A stretch of DNA of 64,000 nucleotides from Amaurobius ferox (taxonomy: Eukaryota; Arthropoda; Arachnida; Araneae; Amaurobiidae), in the NCBI GenBank assembly GCA_951213105.1, contig OX578146.1, positions 53,169,975 through 53,233,974 on the forward strand. The letters are read 5' to 3'. Within the stretch, counting starts at the first letter, position 1. Every line of letters begins with the position of its first letter. Positions 11,301 through 24,410 of the stretch are shown here, piece after piece. Below the pieces are notes generated by a model. The model was given only the letters and a program-made list of their open reading frames with translations. It ran no database searches and had not been told where the DNA came from. The translations under genes were made by a program, and so were the position numbers.

Positions 11301-13147
11301 TGATTTGTCATTCTGTTATATAAACTGATCGATTATTTTAAATGTCATGCATGAGTTAAAGATAAAAATAGTTAAACCTTCTAAACATTTTATCATTGTG
11401 TAAAATTATTACTATTTCTTATGTCAACAAAATAACTTTAAAAAATCATTCTTCTAAATGGTCAGTATTTTTCTTTGAAAGATAAGTTAAGTACCATCTG
11501 ATGCAACTTAAAAACTTACAAGAACTGAAAGTTTTAAGTTTTTTTCTTTAAATTCCTATACAGATAAATAACACTTTAACTTACTATCACAATATGAAAA
11601 ACAGAATTTCATTAAATTTCAAATATCATGTTATATATAATACATAATTTTTTTTATGAAATGGGTATTTCGTATTGTTAACTTTTGACAGATATCGTAT
11701 CCATCATATGACATTCTTTCATCACTGATAGATGAACAGTCAAAATATAAATAAATAAAGGAAAACAGAAAACATTTCATATTGTTTTAAAGGAAGTTTT
11801 TAACAGTACACAGAAATAGGGAGAAAAATTTCCTATTGTGTTACCTAAGGATTGATTTATAGGAGGTGCCAGCACAGGGTCTACTCGTTATATGTAGTCT
11901 ATAAAAATGTATGAATATATTGAAAATTTGGGGAACATGTATACTAAGCTATGAAAAATACAAAAGCCTGAAAAGCTTACACCACTTAGGTAACAGTGGT
12001 GTATTTTGAAATTCTATTGGAAGGGGGGGGGGCAGGGTTTTTTAATGAAGTTTATATCAATCTCAAGGGGTTTAAGTAACTGGTTATTGATTTTCCCTAC
12101 TTCCCTTTCTTCTGTGGTTCCAGTAACTGGGTGTTTTCAAATTTGGAGCCTGCAGTAGGAAAATTTTACTCCCTATTGCAGTGACACAGTAGCTGGAGCA
12201 CTTGAGGTAAAGATTGGTTCTGGTTCACGGATTCTGGAACAACAAACTAAATGGGGATTGAGTAAATATTTTTTTTTTGTCACATGAGGATTTTGGAAGC
12301 ATTTTGAAATTTAGAGGAGTTTGAACTCCCTAACCTTCTTTAAAGGCTTTCTTGCAAGGTTATGCTACTTTCATACTGCTTTTTCAGTGAACTAAGTGAG
12401 TAGAGCAAAAACATTGGCAGATGGGTTTTCAGAAAGTTACATTTAATCAGAATGCAAAACTGTAATTGAGGTGAATTGCAGTATAAGTCTACACAGGCTC
12501 GGACCGTGACCAATTCACAAACCGAGTCAAATTTTTAATAAACAGTTTTGGATCATATCAAGTTTTATTTTATTTTCAATATACTCATGCTAGGCTGAAC
12601 ATATTTAATGTCTGAAAAATTTATAAATGAAATTTGAGATAGAAAATGAAATGTTATTGATTTTAGCTATGTGAATGTAAATATGGGAGAAAAATGCTTG
12701 AGCCCAAAAAATAGCACAAATTCGTTTCTTCACATTTCAATAAACATATTTTAGAGCATAAATTGGCACAAGGCCCAAGTTTTACATTTAAAAATGTCTC
12801 AGGCTCTGACAGTCAGTCTAATACACAAAAGTCTGAAATTGTGGTTTGCGAAGATCTCTATATTGCAGTAAGTTTTAGGTGCGAGTCGAAGTATTACGTC
12901 AAAAGTCTAGTATGGATTGATAACGTGACTGATGACATGCTAGAATCAAAATGAAAGATAAGTTATCTGTTGTAAAAGTGCTATTGACATGGGTGATACT
13001 TTTCAATCATCTGATGATTTATAATTTAATTATGAAAATACATAATACATTTTTTGCAATTGTAATGTTGCTGATATAACTTAAATATACATATCAATGG
13101 CTACACTTTAAAATAGAATAAAAAATTTTTATTACATAGATAATTAC
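11301..13147. other. Semaphorin intron, AT-rich
   Basis: No transposon ends or exons recognised. A short open stretch at 12763-12954 does not resemble a known protein. Confidence 0.4.
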
Positions 13148-13252
13148 CATTTAGATGCTTCCAGTTAAACTGTTCAGTTCTTAAAGGCTCTCGATAAATC
13201 AAAGGATCCGCTCCAGTAAATTGTGCCACCGTTGCAACATATAAATCACCTT
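13148..13252 (-). CDS. Sema1a: Semaphorin sema-domain exon GDLYVATVAQ...KHLN
   Basis: Acceptor ttttag|AAGGTGAT; donor AAATG|gtaatt. The split Glu codon from the previous exon gives EGDLYVATVAQFTGADP, then LIYREPLRTEQFNWKHLN. The single G left over joins the next exon to make Ala. The string DPLIYREPLRTEQ is typical of sema-domain blades in class 1 semaphorins. Length 105 bp, phases 1 and 1. Confidence 0.95.
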
Positions 13253-13544
13253 CTAAAATTACATTCAAATAATACTATGAGTTATGAGTAAAGATATAAA
13301 CTATTACATAGGCAATATATAATGTTATCTCAATAAATGCCATTCACAACATGCAGCATTATGAAAAAGAATGCTGATAAAAAAATAAAGCTAAAAATAT
13401 AAAAATAATCTTTGAGGTATTCTTCTTTAGAATGTCATAATAGAGTAAGATCGAGTAATGAAACTTTAGGAGAATTTTTTTTAAATAACAAATAAATCCA
13501 CATAAAAGCCTATTGAATAATTTTAATTTGTCACTAGTTATTAA

Positions 13545-13882
13545 CACGTTGACTGCCAACTATGAGATAACTCGTAGTTGGCAGTCTGCTGCTGGAAGCC
13601 AACTATGAGTAACTATTTTTAATGTCAACTACGACCATTCTCGTAGCAAATACATACTGACTATATGTATTGGACATTTGTGGCAAGACCATTAAAAGAC
13701 TTGATGACGAGATAACTTGGGGATTTTTTTTTTTTTTTCAAAAACAAGACTGCAAAAAATATCAAACATGCTGCAAAAAGTATCAAAATTTCATAATTCT
13801 ACATTTTCCTATTGAATAAAGTAGTTTACAGACTGCAACATCCGGGGTTGGATTTGACATATTCTTCATGGCAGGCAACGTG
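13545..13882. mobile_element. piggyBac-type MITE
   Basis: The left end TTAA|CACGTTGACTGCC and the right end ggcaggcaacgtg|TAAA are inverted repeats of piggyBac style. The target is TTAA on the left and TAAA (one change) on the right. No transposase. Just inside the left end are short inverted and direct copies of gccaactatgag. Confidence 0.7.
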
Positions 13883-14772
13883 TAAATGCATATTACAGTT
13901 AAATTTTTTTTTTAAATAACCATTTTTTTATTATTATTTAGACAGAGATAGGATTTTTCAATTAAAAGGTATATCTCACGTTTTTTATTTTATTGTTTTT
14001 CTTTGCATATTCATGTTTAACTAGATAGGTTCTTTTCCTTTCAAATTAAGTTACAGTATAAGTCTTGTTGTTTTTCTTTAAATTTTTTCTATGAGCATAA
14101 TGTTAAAATTTGAAAATCCAGAAATAGGTTTTAAAAATTCAAAATACTGAAAAACTGGTTTTAATTTTTAGTATTCAATTGTATCATCAAGCTGAGCTGA
14201 TTGAAAACCAGTTCAAGGCCATTTTTTTTTTTTTTAAATACTTTTAACCTATGATTGGAATATAGAAAAATAAAAGGAGCATCTAAATTAATTGGGCACT
14301 GATAGATTTTGACAATTTTCTTCAAAAGAACAATGCAATTATTATATTTTTATTAAAAGCTGCTAAAATAAGCAATACTTTAATAAATCTTAAACTTTTT
14401 TCAAATAAATGAAATACAATTAAAATTTATTAAAATATTAAAATCAAAAATTGAATTTCACAAACATAACTGAATTTTAAATTCAACACACAATAGTTGA
14501 TGACATACATACACTGCTGGACAATTGCTAAGGACGGATGACACTATCATCCATAGCAACCATAAAATGAAAGGAAGCAAAATGTGGAAAATTAGAATAA
14601 GTGCAGGATACAGTAAGAAGAGGTGTGCATATGCAAATTTTTTATTTCTATGCCAGTTCGTCATATGATAGCGCTGATAAGAGATTTAAAGGATTTGACG
14701 CTTGTGGACAGTTGTTGTTCCAAGTGAAAGTTTTAGGGGAAAGATTTAATTGACGAACTTGAAATTTTCAGT

Positions 14773-16564
14773 ATGTCTTCCTGATATCACTTAGATGATT
14801 TTAAGTATGGCCATATTATCAGAAAGATCGAAGAAGGCAAAAAATAACAGATGTTGCCAGGCATTTCGACATCACCCACAATGTTGTTTCACGCCTGTGG
14901 CAAGCATTTAAGGGTGAGCGTCAGTAAGTTTTCTGCTCTATCCGCACTTTATTAACTTTCGCGGCACACATATTTCGCCGAAATTCTGCTCAAACAGTTG
15001 CGAAATATTTTCTGAAAGATAAAATGCAATGCTTAGATTATATTAAAACTAAATTTAATGCCCCAAAAGACATAGAATATATTTTTTATTTTAATCCAAA
15101 ATATTTTTGGTGCTGCCATCTGTTGTCGTAATGTAAATTCATACCGATTATTTTTTTTTTTAATGAACATTTTTAAATATCTATTCCTTCTAATACAGTG
15201 TTAAATACAACAACAGATCATATATAATAATGCCACAATCACGGAAAGGTAATGTATCATTCTATAAATTTGATAAGGGATCTGAATGTACATCACCGAG
15301 GACTGCAGTTTTGTCTTCAAGTTCAATTACGTTTCCGTGATTGTGGCATTATTATATATGATCTGTTGTTGTATTTAATAGCATATTAAAAGGAACAGAC
15401 ATTTAAAAATGTTCATTAAAAAATAAAAATAGTCGGTATGAATTAAATTACGACAACAGATGGCAGTACCAAAAATATTTTAAATTAAAATAAAACATAT
15501 ATTCTATGTTTTATTGGGTATTAAATTTAGTTTTAATATAATCTAAGCATAGAATTTTATCTATAAGAAAATATTTCGCAACTGTGTGAGCAGAATTTCG
15601 GCGAAATATGTGTGCCGCGAAAGTTAACAAAGCGCGGATAGGGCAGAAAATTTACTGACGCTCACCCTTAAAACAACTGGAATGTGTAGCAAGTGTCACA
15701 GGGGAGGTCGTGTTAGAAGTACAACACTTGCAGGAGACAGGTACATTGCCCTATTGGTAAAAAGGGACCAGCGCACCACGGCTTATCAGGTGGCAAGTCC
15801 GTTTTTTGCTACCACAGGACAGCAGATTTCCCAAAAAACTGTAGCCAGACGTTTGGGAGAAGGAGGACTCTACGCCTGCAGACCTACTGTGTGTGTCCCA
15901 TCGTCCAGACTGCACTGTACCGCCCATTTGCAATGGTGTCATGAGCATTGCAATTGGACCGAACAGAACTAGGCTTGCGTACTATTCTCAGATGAGAGTA
16001 GGTTCAGTCTCTAATCAGATTGTAGATGTCAACTGATCTGGCGTGAGAGTGGCACTGCTTATTGTCCAGAAAATATTGAGGAAAGGGACCAATATCCGAC
16101 ATGCAGTATCATGGTAAGGACCGGCATCATGATCAATGGCCGTACGCCACTACATGTGGTTGAAACTGGGACTATGACCGGCCAACGATACATTGATGAA
16201 GTTCTACTGCCTCATGTTCACTTTTTCCTGTGGTGCTGTCGGTGATAAATTTGTTTTCATGGATGACAACGCATCATGTCATGGAATACTCACTGTTCAG
16301 GATTGCCTAGTCAGCGAGGGTATTCAATGCTTCATATGGCTAGTACATTCTCCAGATTTAAACCCCATTGAAAATGTTTGAGATGCTTTGGGAAGGCGAC
16401 TTGCTGGTCGAAAATATCCTCCAACAAACAAGAACATCCTCATCTGTGCACTGATAGAGGAGTGGGATAATTTGCTTCAACAGCTGTTGGATAATGTTGT
16501 GCAAAGCATGGTACGAAGTGTGGAATGTTGCATCACACTCCACGGTGGACATATCCCGTACTGA
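14773..16564 (+). pseudogene. Tc1-like transposase, broken
   Basis: The N-terminal helix-turn-helix part (DDFKYGHIIRKIEEGKK, then ITDVARHFDITHNVVSRLWQ after a frame change) runs into the nested MITE at 14908. It resumes exactly at its far side with AFKTTG and then GGRVRSTTLAGDRYIALLVK. Further on are the second HTH and TVARRLGEGGLYACRP. The DDE core follows: FSDESRF, FVFMDDNASCH and SPDLNPIENV. Stops follow WTEQN, FSL and PIENV, with a frameshift near 16220. The C-terminus ends GGHIPY before TGA at 16562-16564. The transposase moved the element by cut and paste at TA; this copy cannot encode a whole protein. Confidence 0.9.
14912..15667. mobile_element. Long-inverted-repeat TTAA MITE, copy 1 (756 bp)
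   Basis: It starts GGGTGAGCGTCAGTAA and ends TTACTGACGCTCACCC between TTAA duplications (14908-14911 and 15668-15671). Almost the whole element is an inverted repeat with arms of about 330 bp, including cgcggcacacatatttcgcc and acaacagatcatatataat. The central spacer is about 85 bp. TTAA target and size suggest piggyBac-type mobilisation. It is nested inside the Tc1 transposase reading frame. Confidence 0.9.
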
Positions 16565-16814
16565 CACCTTTCTCAAAGGTGCCTGTTGTCGTTCATGTGT
16601 ATATTTCTATTTCTCCACACACAGCATCAAATGAACACTTTTTACCTTTCAGATGTTTCAAAACCTTCTGTATTTTCGAGAACAATAAATGATCTTTATT
16701 CTAATGTCCGAACAGTGTGGCAACAATATTTTATCCTGCTGGGCCTCCACCCCCGTTTAATGTTGTGCTACATTGCAATTTGTGATCCGTCCTTAGCAAT
16801 TGTCCAGCAGTGTA

Positions 16815-18555
16815 AATACAAATAGTAGCATTTTTTCATTGGTTTTTCTGATCTCACACAAATAAAACAAAGAAATACTGATGTAGTATCTCATAGAATA
16901 ATAAGGAAATGACTGCTTTTGTGTTTTAATTATAGTTCAATGATTTTAAAACACAAAGGCAAGAATTATTGAAAACTACAAAGAAATAAAATATTTTACT
17001 AAATATACTATTTTGGCTCCTACTCAAAGCAGAAAAATATAAAAATTATTTTAATCTTATGTGGCAATGAATGCAATTCAATCAAATTTTCTATTTAGTA
17101 ATTTTCAACTTATCAAAATTCTAAAAGATTGATAACTTATAAAATTCTTGCCGATAAGTTATTGAATATAATTTAATAAACAACAACAGAGAAAATATAT
17201 GAAAAAAAAAATTCTATTCTTTTGTATAAATTTCTTTGGAATACAACCGTATCAGGCTGGTAAAAAATAATTTGTGGATAGGTGGTTGAGTATCTCTGCT
17301 AAAGTTCAATAAATCATGTTAATACATTTTCTTAATACATAAAAATTTTACAGTTCTTTCATATTTTGTACAGCCAACAGCCTAGATTGCGTGCTGGTGA
17401 TCATATTTTTGAAATGTACAAAAAACATTAATTTAAAAAATTGCTGTTGGGAAACTATAATTTTTGTTAATGTCAAAATGAACATTTTTAAAAATTTTGG
17501 AACAAGCATTCTTTTTATGATATGAGGATTTATATAATAACCACGATTTAATATAATTAATACTAGCTGACGTGCCTGCAGCTAGCAATCACTAAATTTA
17601 ATCATGGTTGCTTCTTTGCCAATTACATTTTTTTAAGCAAATAAAAAAATATATACAACTCGCTGTCCGCTTCCTAAAGAATTGCCCATGTAGCGGTTCA
17701 GAAGGAAGCAAAATAAAGGCAAAATTAGAGATAATAAATCATGAGTGGTTAGCATGCAAAGAGAGTCAGTTAAAAAGGTAAAGAAAAGGGAGCTGAGTAT
17801 GCCAGTGAAAATTACCTGTTAATCAAATCAAATAGGTGTTGAGATAGATGAAAACACAGTTTGGAGAAGAAGGGTTTGATAGTTTAAATTTCAGAAGTGT
17901 AAGTGTTTTAAATGTCAAACTCTATTGTTAGGAAAGATGGGGTAAAGAAAAATATTATATTCAACTCTTTTGAATTAATATATTCTATGATCATCGAGTT
18001 TCTAAGAGGTAGCAACACTTTCAACATCATTTTAAAAATCGGAGAGGGGTAATAATAAATTGGAATTACGATAATTCTCATCTGATTCAAGCAATTTTTG
18101 AAGGGTAATACTTTTAATTTTGAAATAATTGTAGGCTTAAAAAATCTATATCTTCTCAAGAACTCATGATAGGGGAAGTACCTAGAGTGAGGATAAAATC
18201 TCACCTTTAAACTTCTAGTAAAGAGAAAAAAAGATTAGAGAAAAGGGAATTTCATAAGATATAATTTACGTTGAAGTAAAGCTCAGAGGGAGGTCGATGA
18301 CTTATGTTATGCTAGTCTTAGAGCTTTCGGAAAGGAAAATAACTAGAGCCCAAGCAGACACCTTTCTATCATAAAAGTGATAAAAAACATATGTTGGGTA
18401 GAGAGGGATCCAAGGCCTTGAGTTTGAGAAAAAAAGTGTTGGATTAGACGGATTAGGGTGGGTGAAGGGAAGGGGAAAAAAAAAATTGCTAAATGCCAAG
18501 GGGTATGGATATAGCTAAAATTCAGCTGGCGATGGAAAAGTGGGCAATTATAAAA
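16815..18555. other. Semaphorin intron, AT-rich
   Basis: No element boundary recognised. 17565-17600 (actagctgacgtgcctgcagc) resembles the start of common invertebrate interspersed repeats but cannot be assigned. The open frame at 17908-18204 is not recognisable. Confidence 0.35.
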
Positions 18556-18559
18556 CTAG

Positions 18560-19002
18560 GCTAGACGCTTCTACTTTGGAGGACGAAGAATGGTATCCTT
18601 TATGATATGTTTATATAATGCAAGGGAGTGCTTTTGCACCCTGATGTTCCAAGGGTTGTACCCAGATATATTGTTGAACATGGAATTATTTACTCTACTG
18701 AGACCTCTGAAGAAATTTAGAGATAGTTTTTGAACATAATTCAGAATAAGCTGAATGCTGATATCTTTGTGCTAGATGTAATTTGGAAAATTAATGAATG
18801 AACGAAGTGCATTATTTTGCAGAACTTGAAGCTTTCTGAGGTGCATCTTGGCTGTGGTTCCCCTGATTTGATACATCATAATTGGATGAATACAGAACTT
18901 GTACAGTAATAATTTTTTCTTGTTTACAGATCGTTGTTTCCAGCCAAAATCTAAATCTTTAAAATTCACAAAATTATGAAATTTCTTAATTAACCCTTTC
19001 AT
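18560..19002 (-). pseudogene. Non-LTR retrotransposon reverse transcriptase C-terminal fragment (Jockey-like)
   Basis: The minus-strand frame contains LLLYKFCIHPIMMYQIRGTT and then KMHLRKLQVLQNNALRSFIN. This is the thumb-side region (LYK..I.P.M.Y......KLQ..QN..LR.I) found after the catalytic part of Jockey/R1-group reverse transcriptases. It is followed by degenerate sequence in shifting frames to about 18560. The catalytic domain and the 5' end are missing. It is too decayed to assign a clade. Confidence 0.7.
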
Positions 19003-19064
19003 GTCTAAACATACACAATCTTAAAAATCCCCTATGGTTTTAGTGTCAGCAGACAATAACAATA

Positions 19065-19572
19065 CAGGGTGTCCATAAAGTCCAACTACCGTTACAAAAT
19101 ATTATTATGCACGAACTATGATGGAAAGCTGCAGTGTTTCACACAATGTTTTACAAGGCCTACAGTTTGTGTTTTTCAGTCACACCACATCAACTTGCAC
19201 CTTTTTCTGACCCTCAGGGTCACAAAATGTCACTAAGCGCCATAATGTCACTCTCACTTTAAGTGTCATAATGTCAAGAATTGGAGTTCTGTACATGTAA
19301 TCCTTGATGTACATCCACAGAATAAAGTCTAATGATGTGATATCTGAAGAGTGTGAGAGACTTGCACTCCATATACCACAACACACATTGCACCTTCTTC
19401 TGTGGCCTATTCATTACTTGTTATTTAAATTCTGCATAAAAATCACATTAGTAACAATAAACTGTAGGTCTTGGGGAGCATTTTGCAAAAAAAAAAAAAC
19501 CCCGCAGATTTCTATCATCTATGATTCATGCGCAATAACATTTTTTAAAGGTAACACTTTATGGACACCCTG
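19065..19572 (-). mobile_element. Mariner-like element, internally deleted (508 bp)
   Basis: The ends CAGGGTGTCCATAAAGT and ACTTTATGGACACCCTG are perfect inverted repeats between TA dinucleotides (19063-19064 and 19573-19574). The minus strand keeps a transposase remnant (SLSHSSDITSLDFILWMYIK and then DYMYRTPILDIMTLKVRV), the part around the last catalytic residue of mariner-type DDE enzymes. The rest of the gene is gone. Confidence 0.87.
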
Positions 19573-19574
19573 TA

Positions 19575-20810
19575 TATCATCTCTGGTCTTTGGCTACATT
19601 ACATGTAAAAATCTATATTAAAAAATCCGATTCATTTTAAAAATCTTTTAATGGTTTGTGCCCACTTCTAAATATCTTGCTGCTATTTAAAAATAGGTGA
19701 TATTTCAGGGAAAGAAAGAGCATATTTTTTAAGCATATTGAAAAGTGTTATTTTGATTTTCTAGTAAATAATTAAATATCTATTATGCTTTTTAAATTTC
19801 AAATGCACTTGTTTTATTCCCAGATGAATAAAAACTGCAAGGTAGGTAACTAGCCAAAGTAAAGGTTTGATGCATATTAAAGTAACTGTTTAGAAATATG
19901 CACTATTTTACATCTTATATACTTAAGGTAAAGGAATTTTTATTTATTTATTTTTTGTTGTTGTTAAATTTAAGAATTTATAAAGCAAAATTAATTTTCA
20001 ATTGGAAAGGGATACCAAATTTGGTGATTTAGGATTTCATTTGGCAGAATAAATTTGCATGTAGCTATTGAGTTAGCAGAATTCTAGAATGATCTTTACA
20101 ATAGGATATTGTTATATCTAGATTATCTGGCATATTTTATCCCATATGAAAATTCATAACATCAATATGACAAAAGATATCAAAATATTTCTGTGTTAAA
20201 TTATAAATAACCATTGAAATTAATGAGCAATTAAAAATGTCGAGAACATACAGACATAATGACATGCATTTTGGATATAAAAGACTACCTTTTCTGTCTT
20301 TTAATGGTCCTAAAGCATGTAGCATGGCAAAAGAAATATATATGCAATAAACATGCAAATTAAAGCAATACATTTATTAGTAAGCATAAAACAATTTCAA
20401 ACAATGGCTATTACAGAAATTATAAAGAAATTTAAACATAGTATATTTCCATATATAATTTATATATTATTTTGTATATAAATTATTTTTGAAGCACATT
20501 CTAATCAAGATTACAATCAAAATTTGACAAAATTATTATTTTTTAATGAAACATTCCATGACTATAGGTAATTAAAACTACTAATATCTGAAATCATTCT
20601 AGTTGTAAAAAACTTTCAAAATCAACAATTTCAGTAAAATCTGATTTCATGCTAAATCATAGCAAAGTGTAAAACAGTTTAAAATCTTAAAACCTGTAAG
20701 ATGTTAGAATAAAAATGATGATGAAGATCACTAGGATTGAGCAGTAATTGAGTAAAATGAACAAATTTAGATGTAACATAAGATGCAAAATAAACAAAGT
20801 TAGATGATTC
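19575..20810. other. Semaphorin intron, AT-rich
   Basis: No recognised element or exon. Confidence 0.4.
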
Positions 20811-20814
20811 CTGG

Positions 20815-20900
20815 TGCTGTGGCAACACCACGAATCGAACTCAGGGATATTGTGTAGTAGGCATATACTATTGTGATGAGCTAAAGATCCAGCCGATGAT
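20815..20900 (-). repeat. tRNA-like sequence (SINE head or tRNA pseudogene)
   Basis: The minus strand has an A-box-like TTAGCTCATCACAATAG and, about 30 nt further, the B-box-like GAGTTCGATTC, followed by gccacagcacca. The T-arm and acceptor stem do not pair well, so this is not a working tRNA gene. A second, more decayed relative follows at about 21190-21270. The two also share the sequence upstream of the tRNA part. Confidence 0.5.
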
Positions 20901-21189
20901 ATTTAATATTACGATAAGAATGTGACTCCACAGATCTCCCCTTCTAGCTTTTTAGGAAAGCAATGTCGAGGAAAAGTAAAGCCAGTTAGTGATTAAGAGG
21001 TTAATTTGGATAAGCCTTGTAGTGAGTAATAAGACGTCCTCCTAGTGAGTCACAAGGCCAATATGTACAGTGAGTCAACATCAGAGAATTTCAAAAGAAC
21101 AAGCAACTTATTTGTGCTAGCACCATCTAGTGAGGAATCAGGATGTTAAATGCATTAGAAGGTATATATATATTTCGGCATTTGTGTGT

Positions 21190-21270
21190 TACACGTCCGA
21201 AAGGTTGTAAATGTGGTAACGCAGGGAATCAAACTTTGGGTCATTGTGTGATAGGCCTATACTATTATAA
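21190..21270 (-). repeat. Second, decayed tRNA-like copy
   Basis: Related to 20815-20900: aatagtataggcctatcacacaatg and the B-box-like AAGTTTGATTCCC on the minus strand. The A-box region is partly deleted. It directly adjoins the 146-bp tandem array. Confidence 0.4.
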
Positions 21271-22000
21271 GCTCATGATATTTAATATTGCCATAAGAAT
21301 GTGACCCCACAATACAATGTAGGCTCATACATGTTACTTTTCAAAAAATGAGTAATGGGATTTAAAGTGTATCTAAAGTACTCATTGCTTTATCAAAACA
21401 CTCATGATTTTAATAAGCTCATGATATTTAATATTGCCATAAGAATGTGACCCCACAATGCAATGTAGGTTCATACATGTTACTTTTCAAAAAATGAGTA
21501 ATGGTATTTAAAGTGTATCTAAAGTACTCATTGCTTTATCAAAACACTCATGATTTTAATAAGCTCATGATATTTAATATTGCCATAAGAATGTGACCCC
21601 ACAATGCAATGTAGGTTCATACATGTTACTTTTCAAAAAATGAGTAATGGTATTTAAAGTGTATCTAAAGTACTCATTGCTTTATCAAAACACTCATGAT
21701 TTTAATAAGCTCATGATATTTAATATTGCCATAAGAATGTGACCCCACAATGCAATGTAGGTTCATACATGTTACTTTTCAAAAAATGAGTAATGGGATT
21801 TAAAGTGTATCTAAAGTACTCATTGCTTTATCAAAACACTCATGATTTTAATAAGCTCATGATATTTAATATTGCCATAAGAATGTGACCCCAGAATGCA
21901 ATGTAGGTTCATACATGTTACTTTTCAAAAAATGAGTAATGGTATTTAAAGTGTATCTAAAGTACTCATTGTTTTATCAAAACACTCATGATTTTAAAAA
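21271..22000 (+). repeat. Tandem array, five units of 146 bp
   Basis: Units start at gctcatgatatttaatattg at 21271, 21417, 21563, 21709 and 21855. They differ at only a few positions (cacaatacaatg/cacaatgcaatg, atggg/atggt). The first 45 bp of each unit match the flank of the tRNA-like copy at 20895-20940, so the array appears to have grown from that repeat. It lies in a semaphorin intron. Confidence 0.95.
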
Positions 22001-22237
22001 TAATAACAATTATTTACCTCTTATTTTCTACAATATATTTAAATATTAATTACATTTTAATGAGCATTTATTTCAAACAGAATTGAAGTAGTATGCATTT
22101 TGATTGTATGCTTATGCCTGAACAGAATGCAAATTACTTTGAATTTTATCACTTTGATGGCTTGTAAAATCTTCATTTTTGGTGCTTGCTTCAATACACA
22201 CTATTCTTTGTTTAGTGAACTTGGTGAGTTCCTTTAA

Positions 22238-23015
22238 GGGTGAGTGTCAGTAAATTTTCTGCCCTATCCACGCTTTGTTAACTTTCGCGGCACACATATT
22301 TCGCCGAAATTCTGCTCAAACAGTTGCGAAATATTTTCTTATAGATAAAATGCTATGCTTAAATTATATTAAAACTAAATTTAATACCCAATAAAACATA
22401 GAATATGTTTTATTTTAATTTAAAATATTTTTGGTGCTGCCATCTGTTGTCGTAATTTAATTCATACTGACAATTTTTATTTTTTAATGAACATTTTTAA
22501 ATGTCTATTCCTTCTAATGCGCTATTAAATACAACAACAGATCATATATAATGCCATAATCATGGAAACATAATTGAACTTGGACTTGAAGATAAAGGAA
22601 CTTGAAGACAAAACTGCAGTCCTCAGTGATGTACATTCAGATCCTTTATCAAACTTATAGAATGATAAATTACCTTTCCGTGATTGTGGCATTATTATAT
22701 ATGATCTGTTGTTGTATTTAACACTGTATTAGAAGGAATAGATATGTAAAAATGTTAATTAAAAAATAAAAATAATCGGTATGAATTAAATTACAACAGA
22801 TGGCAGCACCAAAAATATTTTGGATTAAAATAAAAAATATGTTCTATGTTTTTTTGGGCATTAAATTTAGTTTTAATATATTAATATAATCTAAGCATTG
22901 CATTTTATCTTTCAAAAAATATTTCGCAACTGTTTGAGCAGAATTTCGGCGAAATATGTGTGCCGCGAAAGTTAACAAAGCGCGGATAGGGCAGAAAATT
23001 TACTGACGCTCACCC
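22238..23015. mobile_element. Long-inverted-repeat TTAA MITE, copy 2 (778 bp)
   Basis: Same family as 14912-15667, with TTAA duplications at 22234-22237 and 23016-23019. The central spacer is the reverse complement of copy 1's spacer, so this copy sits in the opposite orientation. It carries about 20 extra bases (a partial duplication near gaacttggacttgaag). Confidence 0.9.
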
Positions 23016-23019
23016 TTAA

Positions 23020-24410
23020 ATCACAATGATTGGGTTTTATTATGATACAAATTTGCTAAGTTTATTTTCCTGTTACTTTAACTACAGTAGCTATCTTCAA
23101 CTCATAAATTTCATCTTTCAATAACAATAATTTTATAGGTAAAATACTAGAATTTCACTTACTGATTAATTTTGAAATTTAATATAAAAAAAAGCAAATA
23201 AAAAGATTGATAGAATTTAGGTAGCACATATAAGAGTGAAAATAACATTATTTATTTAAAATTAATATTAAGTAACTGCAATGTCTAGTTACTTCAGTGA
23301 TAACTGCAATAATATTGAAAGTATTGAAGTCATTTATTAATGGAATACTTGCAATTTCACACAACTCTGAAGTTGGCAGATGCCTCCATACACATTTGAA
23401 AAATTCTAAAGGTTGATATCCTCTAATCTTAATTGATGTCTTTCACATAATAAATAATAGTAAGCAAAAATGATGAATGAGAAAAGTTTTCACAAAAGTT
23501 ACAAGGCAATTAATTTAAGGAGTTCTGGATGTCTGCCAAAGTAATTAATTTCATTCATAGTGGGAGAATTATTTGATTACTTGGCACTTCAAAACTCCAT
23601 TTCAATAGCATTTTAATTATACCCAACTACTTCAGAGTTGTATAAGATTATGTATCCTTGCCTCATAAAATTGAAACTTGAAGTAAACTATACAGCACAC
23701 AGCCAGTTTTTCTTTCCTTTTTACATTCTAATAAAGATGATGATGAGTAATGATAGCACATATATAGGCAAGTTTTATTTTACATCTAAATATAAAATTA
23801 TTTTTTTAGATTCAACATGGTAAACACAGATGAACTTATTTACAACTTTTCTACCCCTAGGCACTAATATACACACCATCCAATATAGTAGTGTTGCTTG
23901 TGTCATTTTATAATATATTAGCAAGGAATACATATTTTTTTACAAGTTAATTAAAATTAGGTAATTATAAATCTTTGATATTTGAGAAACCAGCATATGT
24001 ATCAAATGTCAAAAGAAATATTCTGACATATAATTTTTTTAACCTTTCAGTCAATAAATGCTTAATCATGTCAATTAATGTCATCAATAAATGCTTAAAC
24101 ACACCTTCGACCTCTGTGCGGCTGCACACACATCTGTATAACACCCAGTACATAGGCATTATATTGCCCTAAATAAGCATACAGGATGCATGCAATCATG
24201 ATACACAGTCTTTTCTAGCTCAAGCCAAAAAGTATAGACTTTAAAAGTAGGTTCTAGCATAATTAGAAGCAGAGATATCATCACATTATTGAAATGTCTA
24301 AAATTTACCAGGGGAGAGGACAATTGGACCACTCTGCATGATGAATTGAAAGATTTAAAATATAAGTAAAAAAATAGTAGAAAAGTGAAGCTGCATATTG
24401 GACTCTTTTT
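23020..24410. other. Semaphorin intron, AT-rich
   Basis: No recognised element or exon. Several open frames overlap on both strands and are not protein-like. Confidence 0.4.

Larger units (their letters stand above)
14512..16812 (+). mobile_element. Tc1-like transposon interrupted by a TTAA MITE
   Basis: The perfect inverted ends CACTGCTGGACAATTGCTAA and GGACGGAT sit between TA dinucleotides (14510-14511 and 16813-16814), the target duplication of Tc1/mariner elements. Without the nested MITE the element would be about 1.54 kb, usual for Tc1. It lies in a semaphorin intron. Confidence 0.93.

Noticed and set aside
20815..20900. Working tRNA gene
   Set aside because: Promoter boxes are present but the acceptor and T stems do not pair.
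21271..22000. Regularly spaced repeats that could suggest a CRISPR array
   Set aside because: Units are 146 bp and contiguous with no unique spacers; the genome is eukaryotic.
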